From positions 1 to 27,476 of the forward strand of contig QEUW01000055.1 in NCBI GenBank assembly GCA_003577005.1: 27,476 nucleotides of DNA, in the 5' to 3' direction. A program made the position numbers and the translations under genes. Source of the DNA: Chloroflexota bacterium. GTDB taxonomy: Bacteria > Chloroflexota > Anaerolineae > Caldilineales > Caldilineaceae. The notes below the pieces were generated by a model. It was not told the DNA's origin, did no database searches, and saw only the letters and a list, made by a program, of their open reading frames with translations. Shown one piece after another: positions 7,667-13,766 of this stretch. Numbering within the stretch: position 1 is the stretch's first letter; every line of letters begins with the position of its first letter.

Positions 7667-8065
7667 TCAGTGGTGCAGCCTTGGTACATCCATTGCATGC
7701 ACGAGTGCGGCCTGCTGCACCGCTGCCAGCAGATGTTCCGGTGGTTCCGCTTTGCTCACAAAGGCATCAGCGCCGTTCATCCGTCGCTGATGATGGGCTG
7801 CCTCGCTACCACAGAGCGCAATAATATAAACATGGGGCGCAGCCGCCCGCAGTGCAGCCAAAAGCTGCTTGCGAGCATCGGCGGATTTGAGGCCAGTCAT
7901 TTCCCAATCCAACAAAACCAGGTCGGGATGCAGCTGTTGCACCGCGCCCAAGACCGTAGTGAGCGTTCCTTCCTCACCTACAATCTCTAGATTTGGTTCT
8001 TGTTCTAGCAGGAAGCGCAACGCCGAACGCAGCCAAACCTGGTCATCGACCAGCAAGACACGCAT
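7667..8065 (-). CDS. Stand-alone response-regulator receiver protein
   Basis: A 132-residue single-domain phosphoreceiver. D7/D8 in LLVDDQ form the acidic pocket, D53 in LVLLDWEM is the phosphoacceptor, and the Lys in FVSKAEPPE is the conserved basic residue. The sequence resembles the receiver half of NarL/FixJ regulators, but the DNA-binding half is absent; the frame ends at VHAMDVPRLHH. The conserved Thr/Ser switch position (IIALT in most) is Cys here (IIALCGSE). The start at 8065 is chosen over upstream ATGs because AGGAGGG lies six bases before it and it begins directly with MRVLLVDD. It lies downstream of the NarL-type regulator on the same strand and could be a phosphate sink or CheY-like partner of the same kinase. 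This pairing is inferred. Confidence 0.85.
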   Translation of the reverse strand: MRVLLVDDQVWLRSALRFLLEQEPNLEIVGEEGTLTTVLGAVQQLHPDLVLLDWEMTGLKSADARKQLLAALRAAAPHVYIIALCGSEAAHHQRRMNGADAFVSKAEPPEHLLAAVQQAALVHAMDVPRLHH

Positions 8066-8203
8066 AGGCGCCCTCCTGCGATTTTGAACTTCGGTATCCA
8101 TACCACAACTATACGGCAAGCCGCGCTCAACTGCATCCGACAGATGGTGGGCAGGCGGCTCACCGTGGGGTTGGTTTATTACCTGGTCAGGAGGCTAGGG
8201 GAA

Positions 8204-8231
8204 GGGATTAGGAATTAGGGATTAAGGATCA
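8204..8231. repeat. Four degenerate heptamers forming one arm of a hairpin
   Basis: The units GGGATTA, GGAATTA, GGGATTA and AGGATCA run without gaps. They form most of the left arm of the inverted repeat at 8213-8272, whose right arm carries the complementary units. This is the third heptamer-periodic stretch in the window. Confidence 0.55.
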
Positions 8232-8272
8232 GGTGAAGAGTGCCAGGGTCACCTGATCTTTAATCCCTAATT
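8213..8272 (-). terminator. 24-bp stem-loop overlapping the response-regulator stop codon
   Basis: Positions 8213-8236 pair with 8249-8272 over 24 positions, the only exception being one pair that is G.U-compatible on one strand; the loop is 12 nt. The TAG of the NarL-type gene (8267-8269) is inside the right arm, so the hairpin forms at the mRNA 3' end. No T-run follows on the minus strand, so it may act in 3'-end protection rather than classical termination. Confidence 0.55.
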
Positions 8273-8923
8273 CTGTTTCGGCACGAGATTGTGTTGCAAG
8301 GCAATGGCGACGGCTTCGGTGCGGCTGGAGGCGTGGAGCTTGGAGAGGATGTTGCTGACGTGAAATTTGACCGTCGAGCGGCTGACGATGAGGGCATCGG
8401 CGATCTCGTTGTTATCTTTACCCGTGACCATGAGCTTGAGCACATCGCGCTCACGCTCGGTGAGGTCGTGACCGGGAAGCAATTCGCGGTTTTGCGTGGC
8501 GACATGGATGAGCGCCTGGGCGGCTTCGGGCGCCAGCGTTGCGCGGCCACGGTGGGCGGCGCGGATAGCATTGGAGAGCTCTTCAGCGGTGACATTTTTG
8601 AGCAGATAACCGATTGCGCCGGCTTTGAGTGCATCCTGTACCAGGTTATCCTCTTTGAAGCTAGTCAGGATCAGCACCTGAACCTCGGGATAACGCTCGC
8701 GGATGGTGCGCGTGGCCGTAGCGCCATCCATGCGCGGCATGATGAGATCCATGAGGATGACATCGGGGCGCGAGCGCTCGCAGAGGCGGACAGCCTCTGC
8801 GCCATCGGATGCCTCCGCCACCAGTTCTAGGTCCTCGTAGGCTAGTAAAAAGGCTGCCAAACCGCTGCGCACAACGGCGTGGTCATCCACCAGCATGACG
8901 CGAATCGGAGTTTGTTCACTCAT
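8267..8923 (-). CDS. NarL/FixJ-family response regulator
   Basis: A 218-residue transcription factor controlled by phosphorylation. The receiver domain (about 6-125) has the acidic pair in VMLVDDH, phosphoacceptor D59 in DVILMDLIMPRMDG, the Thr in LILTSFKED and the Lys in GYLLKNVTAEEL. The LuxR-type helix-turn-helix (about 153-215) begins LTERERDVLKLM and continues NNEIADALIVSRSTVKFHV. It starts 15 nt after the upstream histidine kinase gene ends, with GAGGTGG just before the ATG, so the two form an operon and a cognate pair. Its target genes cannot be deduced from the window. The 3' end lies inside a long stem-loop. Confidence 0.95.
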   Translation of the reverse strand: MSEQTPIRVMLVDDHAVVRSGLAAFLLAYEDLELVAEASDGAEAVRLCERSRPDVILMDLIMPRMDGATATRTIRERYPEVQVLILTSFKEDNLVQDALKAGAIGYLLKNVTAEELSNAIRAAHRGRATLAPEAAQALIHVATQNRELLPGHDLTERERDVLKLMVTGKDNNEIADALIVSRSTVKFHVSNILSKLHASSRTEAVAIALQHNLVPKQN

Positions 8924-8938
8924 TCTGCCACCTCGACT

Positions 8939-10549
8939 TCATAGGATTGCCGCTGACGTACGGCCATTGTCCCAGCGCGCCGTCACTCGTGTGCCCTGGT
9001 CGATCTCACTGTGAACTGTCAACGAGGCCCCAATGTCCTCAGCGCGTTCGCGCATGATGCCCAACCCCAGATGCTCGGGCTTGATCGTATCGAATTGAAA
9101 ACCCACACCATCATCTGCAACCGCCAGCTCGATAAAGTCGGGCTCACGGCGCAAGTATACGTGGGCCTGGGTAGCCTGGGCATGTTTAGCCACGTTGTTG
9201 AGTGCTTCTTGGGCAATACGATAGAGTGCGACTTTTACATCAGGCGGCATCTCGGCGTCGCCCTCGATCTGCACCGTCACCGGCACGCGCGCCCGGCCCG
9301 AAACGCCGTCGGCCAACTGGCGCAGCAGATCGGTGATCTCCACCTCGATCAATTTCGTAGGGCGCAGTTCCAGCAAGAGCGTCCGCATCTCAGCCAGCGC
9401 ACCGCGTGTCAGTTCGCGCAGCTCATCCAACCGTCGCCGTCCTTCCGTCTCGCTGCGCTGCCAGATACGAGGCAACACTTCAGCGATCATAGAGGCCGAG
9501 AAGAGCGTCTGCGTCACGGCATCGTGCAGATCACGCGCCAGACGACTCCGTTCGGCGGCGACAGCGGTACGCTCGATCTGGCTGCGCAAGCGGTCGTTTT
9601 CGATGGCCAGTGCGGCCTGGCTACTAAAGGTAGAGGCCAATTCAACCTCTTCGTCGTCAAAGGTGCGCTGTTCGGGGTAGTATAACACAAAGCTGCCGTT
9701 GACTTCGTTCTTGATTACCAGCGGCACAGCTAACAGGGCGCGAAAACCATAGGAGAGCAACAGCTGCCGGCGTGGTTCCTGTTGGGACTTTTCGGACGCA
9801 ACGGGCTGTGTCAGGTCTGGAACATTTACTGACTCGCCGCTCAACGCCACATAACCGACCAGGTGATTATCACGAATGGGCAGCCCCAGCTCAGTGATCT
9901 CGCGTTCGGGGAAGCCACAGGTGACCTGCATCACCATCTCGCGGCTCCGTTCCTGGTAGCGGAAGATGGCGCAGGCGCTCGCACCGAGCAAGGTCGTTGC
10001 GTGCTGGACGATGCGGTTCAGGATGGTCTCCAGTTGCTCACCAGAGTTGAGCATGGTCAGGATATCCCGCAACCCCTCCGACACCTCCTGGCGCCGTTCG
10101 AGTTCGTGTGTCCGTTCTTCGACTCGGTGTTCGAGTTCCTCTCTGATCTGTTTGCGGCGCGAGATATCGGTGATCGTTGCCATGATCACCATTTCGCCAT
10201 CGATGTGCAGATAGCTCAGCCCAGCTTCGATGGGAAATTCCGAGCCATCCTTGCGTCGGGCGGCCAGGTCGAGCGCTGAGCCCATGGTGCGCATATGGGG
10301 GGCACGGGCATAACCGGCCCGATGTTGCACGTGCATCTGGCGAAAACGCTCCGGCATCAAGATCTCTACTGGCTGGCCAAGCAACTCCTCGCGCGTGTAG
10401 CCAAACAGTTCTTCGAGCTTGCCATTGACATAGAGCAACGCCCCCGTATGGCTGACGACCGCAATCGCAATCGGCGCCGATTCCAGCAATAATCGAATAC
10501 TCACTTTTGCGTCCCACGAGAAAGTGGGGTCAGCAAGTAGGTGTGTCAT
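8939..10549 (-). CDS. PAS-GAF sensor histidine kinase (NarX/DegS type)
   Basis: A cytoplasmic kinase of 536 residues from the chosen start. A PAS domain (about 13-131; APIAIAVVSHTGALLYVNGKLEELFGYTREELLG type) is followed by a coiled linker rich in Glu/Arg, a GAF domain (about 166-318), a HisKA_3 dimerisation domain with phospho-accepting H342 in RLARDLHDAVTQTLFS, and an HATPase_c domain (about 436-529) with the N-box (ALYRIAQEALNNVAKHA), DDGVGF and GLGIMRERAE. No membrane segment is visible, so the PAS/GAF domains probably sense an intracellular signal or redox cofactor. I prefer ATG 10549 over 10651. The longer start falls inside a strong hairpin and lacks a ribosome binding site, while a promoter (TTTACG-N17-TACAAT) lies immediately before 10549. 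It forms an operon with the NarL-type regulator. Confidence 0.94.
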   Translation of the reverse strand: MTHLLADPTFSWDAKVSIRLLLESAPIAIAVVSHTGALLYVNGKLEELFGYTREELLGQPVEILMPERFRQMHVQHRAGYARAPHMRTMGSALDLAARRKDGSEFPIEAGLSYLHIDGEMVIMATITDISRRKQIREELEHRVEERTHELERRQEVSEGLRDILTMLNSGEQLETILNRIVQHATTLLGASACAIFRYQERSREMVMQVTCGFPEREITELGLPIRDNHLVGYVALSGESVNVPDLTQPVASEKSQQEPRRQLLLSYGFRALLAVPLVIKNEVNGSFVLYYPEQRTFDDEEVELASTFSSQAALAIENDRLRSQIERTAVAAERSRLARDLHDAVTQTLFSASMIAEVLPRIWQRSETEGRRRLDELRELTRGALAEMRTLLLELRPTKLIEVEITDLLRQLADGVSGRARVPVTVQIEGDAEMPPDVKVALYRIAQEALNNVAKHAQATQAHVYLRREPDFIELAVADDGVGFQFDTIKPEHLGLGIMRERAEDIGASLTVHSEIDQGTRVTARWDNGRTSAAIL

Positions 10550-10556
10550 ACACCTA

Positions 10557-10585
10557 ATTGTAGCAACTTTTCTTATCTGCGTAAA
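10557..10585 (-). promoter_or_regulatory. Promoter of the kinase/regulator operon, possibly giving a leaderless mRNA
   Basis: Read on the minus strand, TTTACG (10585-10580) and TACAAT (10562-10557) are 17 nt apart. The expected start site (about 10550) coincides with the ATG at 10549, so the message would have almost no 5' leader. Confidence 0.6.
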
Positions 10586-10640
10586 CTTTGTGGCACAGTA
10601 CGCAGAATAGCTGCTTGCCCCGGCGGATTCAGGAAACGAC

Positions 10641-10674
10641 ATTGCGGGCAACCAAGATCCTGGTTGCCCGCAAT
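10641..10674 (-). terminator. Perfect 14-bp hairpin, terminator of the DoxX gene
   Basis: ATTGCGGGCAACCA (10641-10654) and its exact complement (10661-10674) flank a 6-nt loop, 50 nt past the DoxX stop codon. On the minus strand the stem is followed by GTCGTTTCC, a weak T-stretch. It separates the DoxX gene from the kinase operon promoter. Confidence 0.75.
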
Positions 10675-10723
10675 GGGTTATGAGTTATTTCTGTGACGTC
10701 TGGTCAAGCCTCGCTGTTTCCAG

Positions 10724-11314
10724 CTAGACGGTCCGGCCAGCAAGGGTTCCGGTCATCGGCTCCGCGCTCTTGACTTCACCCTTCCACGGCGTACCGAGTA
10801 GCGGAAGCAGGTAGCGGTCGAGACCGTAGTAGCCGGCGGTCTTCCAGGCTAACATGAGCAGGATGGCGAGCGTAAAGAGCAGCGCATTGGTGCTGGCGGT
10901 GCCGGCCATGATGAAGTTCCAGTTCATCAGCCCACCGAAGAAGGCTGCGATGCCAACGAATGCACCAAGAATCAAGGCAGTGCCGATGAGAATCTCGCCG
11001 TAGGCAATCAGTGGAGCAAACCAGGTGTACCAGCCGTTGTCCAGCATAAACTGGATAAAACCGCGATACCAGTCAAAGGCAATCGGCGGGCGGCCCTGCT
11101 CCGGGATTGCGACTGCTCGCTCCCAGAAGCCCTGAAGTGCTTCACCGCCACCCAACCATGCGGGCGTCAACTTGCCCCACCCCGATGTCAGCCATTGCCA
11201 ACCCAGATAGACTCGAACGATAAGCCAGAGCCATGCCATGCGAGTGTCACTAAACAGAAGACGAGCCAAGGGTGGGTCCTGAATCTCTCTGTGTGTCATG
11301 CGAAAAGCAGCCAT
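10724..11314 (-). CDS. DoxX-family integral membrane protein
   Basis: A 196-residue protein with four hydrophobic helices: around WLWLIVRVYLGWQWLTSGW, APLIAYGEILIGTALILGAF, GIAAFFGGLMNWNFIMAG and ALLFTLAILLMLAWKTAGYYG. The R-x-Y-L-G-W-x-W-x-x-x-G-x-x-K pattern in helix 1 and the GEILIG helix are typical of DoxX/DoxD-type proteins. Some of these are quinone-reactive subunits of thiosulfate:quinone oxidoreductase; many others have no known reaction. No partner DoxA subunit is adjacent, so the substrate is not assignable. AAGGAG lies eight bases before the ATG. A strong hairpin follows, indicating a monocistronic unit or the last gene after the ABC operon. Confidence 0.85.
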   Translation of the reverse strand: MAAFRMTHREIQDPPLARLLFSDTRMAWLWLIVRVYLGWQWLTSGWGKLTPAWLGGGEALQGFWERAVAIPEQGRPPIAFDWYRGFIQFMLDNGWYTWFAPLIAYGEILIGTALILGAFVGIAAFFGGLMNWNFIMAGTASTNALLFTLAILLMLAWKTAGYYGLDRYLLPLLGTPWKGEVKSAEPMTGTLAGRTV

Positions 11315-11395
11315 TGTGTCATCTCCTTATATTTGAACTGCTTGTGCCGTTTATTTCATGTTGTCTCGGATGTGTCATCCTTGATGGCTGTCAGT

Positions 11396-12337
11396 TTACC
11401 GGTCTTCGCCCGATCGCGTATCAGCCAACTGGTGGGAATCGCTTCTGGTCGAGATGATAGCTGCTATCCTGGCCGCTTGACCAGGTAGGGCCTGTGTAGG
11501 CACACTCTCCTGCTGAAGACGCTGCAGAACCTGGCGGAAGACTGCCTCTTCGGCGGGAGTGATCAGGTGTTGTGGTACGTCGCCGGTTGTGAGAATCACC
11601 TGGCCAAGCTTGCTTTGCGCCAGGGTGCGCAGGTCTTCCTCCAGCGGATCAAGCAGGGGGTGGTCGTCGACAATGCGCCCATCGTGCATGCGCAAGATAC
11701 GTTGCGTCGCCTGCGCCACGCGGCGGTCGTGTGTCACTACGGCAATCGTCGTGCCCTGGTTGCGGTTGAGTTCGGCCAGCAGCGCCAGCAATTCTTCACC
11801 GCTCTGGCTGTCGAGCGCACCGGTTGGCTCGTCGGCCAGGAGCAGGCTGGGTCGATTGGCAAGGGCGCGGGCAATGGCCACCCGTTGGCGCTGCCCGCCC
11901 GAAAGCTGGTTGGGCAGATGCTGAAAACGCCCGTCGAGACCAACCAGCGTCAGCAATTCGGCGGCCCGGTCGAGCCGCTGGCGCCGCCCCAGCCCCTGGC
12001 CGAGCGTGGGCGCCTCTACATTTTCAAGGGCGGTCAGCGTAGGCAATAGGTTGTGCAACTGGAAGACAAAGCCAACGGTGCGGGCGCGGAATTCGTCCAC
12101 ATTCTTGAGCTGCGCCAGGTTCTGGCCCTCCACCCAGACTTCGCCACCCGTAGGCTGGTCGAGCGCGCCAAGCATATTGAGCAAGGTGCTCTTGCCACAA
12201 CCGCTCGGTCCCATGATGGCAAAGAATTCTCCTGCCTCCACGGTTACATTGACATCGTCCAGCGCCCGCACGGCCGTCTCGCCGCTGCCGTAGATTTTGG
12301 TCAGATGGGTTGTACGGATCAGCTCATTCATCATCAT
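11396..12337 (-). CDS. MacB/LolD-type ABC transporter ATPase with C-terminal extension
   Basis: The cytoplasmic ATP-hydrolysing subunit of the pump encoded with the two upstream genes. It shows Walker A GPSGCGKST (43-51), the Q-loop Q93 in FVFQLHNLLPT, signature LSGGQ (145-149), Walker B LLLADE (165-170) and switch H203 in VVTHD. The LolD/MacB subgroup is indicated by the FVFQLHNLLPTLTALENV pattern. The usual domain ends near residue 225. About 85 further residues (from HPLLDPLEEDLRTL onward) include a helical segment TPAEEAVFRQVLQRLQQES and look like a regulatory tail I do not recognise. The N-terminus reads MMMNEL, so three ATGs in a row are possible starts. It lies 73 nt after the adaptor gene. 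Confidence 0.93.
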   Translation of the reverse strand: MMMNELIRTTHLTKIYGSGETAVRALDDVNVTVEAGEFFAIMGPSGCGKSTLLNMLGALDQPTGGEVWVEGQNLAQLKNVDEFRARTVGFVFQLHNLLPTLTALENVEAPTLGQGLGRRQRLDRAAELLTLVGLDGRFQHLPNQLSGGQRQRVAIARALANRPSLLLADEPTGALDSQSGEELLALLAELNRNQGTTIAVVTHDRRVAQATQRILRMHDGRIVDDHPLLDPLEEDLRTLAQSKLGQVILTTGDVPQHLITPAEEAVFRQVLQRLQQESVPTQALPGQAARIAAIISTRSDSHQLADTRSGEDR

Positions 12338-12410
12338 CCGTTATGAGACGAGGTTGGGGAGATAAGGCTGTGACCGTTATAGCGCGCCCGCTTTGTCTCT
12401 CCTACGCTTC

Positions 12411-13754
12411 TCAACGTCTCGCCGTTGGTGCAGCATCTTGCGCCACAGGTATATTTACAAAAGCAGTCATCCCCCAGCGCGCCTGCTCGCTCAGGTTCTC
12501 CACCTCGATCTCGACTGTGTAATTTGTGCTGCCCTGTTGGGTGACGCTCACCGGCGCAATTTTGGTGATCCGGCCGGCGAAGAACTGGTCGGGCAGCGCA
12601 TCAAAGGTGACTTCAAGCGGGGCGCCTACATCCAGATGCACCACATCGGTTTCGCGCAGATCGGTGGTTTTGATGTGCATCTGTCGCGCATCGCCAAGCA
12701 GAACCAGAAATTGTCCGGGCGTCGCCAGTTCCCCCAAACGAATGTTGACCGCGCCCACCTGGCCGGAGAATGGCGCAAAGAGCTGGCTCTGGCGCAACTG
12801 TGCCTCTGTGGTGGCCAACGCCGCCTGGGCCGACTGGATGCGCGCCGTTGCCATGTCAAGCTCTTCCGGTGTGGCGCCGGTGTGTAGAACCTCTAACGTC
12901 GCTTTGGCGCTTTCGACCTGCGCCAGGGCAGCCTTGACCGCGGCCTCGGCGCCCGGCGCTTTGCTCTCGGCCATCGCCACCTGAGCCTGGGCAATGCTGA
13001 TAGCATTAGCTGCGACCGACAGTTGTTGTGTCGTCGGCCCTTGTGTGGCCAGCGCGGCAGCGGCTTTGGCCGCCTCCCACTGCGCCGTCATCTGGCGCAA
13101 GGTCATCGATTCGGGGCGGGCGCCGATGGCCGGGTCGCCGCGGACCAGATTGTAGGCGGCCTGCGCCTGTTCCATACCTGCCTGGGCGACAGCCACCTCC
13201 GCGACAGCCGCCGTTCGCTCGGCCTCGGTGGGATGGCTGGCCAGTTCGGCGTATTCGGCGCGCGCCCTATTGAGCTGGGCCTTGGCCGTGTCAATGGCGG
13301 CCTGCACTTCGAGCATCTGGCCGGCTGCCAGCGCAACATTCGCCTCGGCTGCCGCGACATTGGCCTCGCCGGCAGCAAGCTGCTCTGCGGTGGCGCCGGC
13401 GTGCAGGCTGGCCAATGCCGCCTCGGCCTCGGCCACCGCTGCCGCCGCCACATCAACCTGGCTCTGCAAGACGCCGTTTTCGAGCACGAGCAACAGATCG
13501 CCCTGGCTCACCCAGCTACCCTCTTCCACGTGGATGGCGCTCACAACGCCACTTGTTGCCGTGCTCAGCCCTGCCCAGACCACAGGCTCCAGTTTACCCG
13601 ATGCCCAGATGATATGCTCCAGTTCTTCGGCTTGCTCGGCCGCTGCCGCCTGCTGGACCTCGCGTTCAGCCTGGCGGGCTTGATAGGTTGTATAGACCCA
13701 CCACCCACCTGCCAGGAGCCCGATGACAACCAAGATACCAATCACTCGTTTCAT
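12411..13754 (-). CDS. HlyD/MacA-type periplasmic adaptor (membrane fusion protein)
   Basis: A 447-residue protein anchored by an N-terminal helix (MKRVIGILVVIGLLAGGWWVYTT). It has a split lipoyl half-motif (TATSGVVSAIHVEEGSWVSQGDLLLVLEN and FAPFSGQVGAVNIRLGELATPGQFL) and a very long Ala/Gln/Glu-rich helical hairpin between them (about 100-330). The C-terminal beta-barrel runs through DVGAPLEVTFDALPDQFFAGRITKIAPV. The hairpin contains two related segments, LHAGATAEQLAAGEANV and LHTGATPEELDMATARI, suggesting internal duplication. It would bridge the permease to the outside or to another envelope component. It starts 12 nt after the permease gene ends and has AGGGGACAGG before the ATG, so the genes are co-transcribed. 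Confidence 0.93.
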   Translation of the reverse strand: MKRVIGILVVIGLLAGGWWVYTTYQARQAEREVQQAAAAEQAEELEHIIWASGKLEPVVWAGLSTATSGVVSAIHVEEGSWVSQGDLLLVLENGVLQSQVDVAAAAVAEAEAALASLHAGATAEQLAAGEANVAAAEANVALAAGQMLEVQAAIDTAKAQLNRARAEYAELASHPTEAERTAAVAEVAVAQAGMEQAQAAYNLVRGDPAIGARPESMTLRQMTAQWEAAKAAAALATQGPTTQQLSVAANAISIAQAQVAMAESKAPGAEAAVKAALAQVESAKATLEVLHTGATPEELDMATARIQSAQAALATTEAQLRQSQLFAPFSGQVGAVNIRLGELATPGQFLVLLGDARQMHIKTTDLRETDVVHLDVGAPLEVTFDALPDQFFAGRITKIAPVSVTQQGSTNYTVEIEVENLSEQARWGMTAFVNIPVAQDAAPTARR

Positions 13755-13766
13755 CCTGTCCCCTTT

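Noticed and set aside
10550..10651. Upstream start (34 extra residues) for the histidine kinase
   Set aside because: The extension begins inside a perfect 14-bp hairpin, lacks a ribosome binding site, and crosses a good promoter placed right before ATG 10549.
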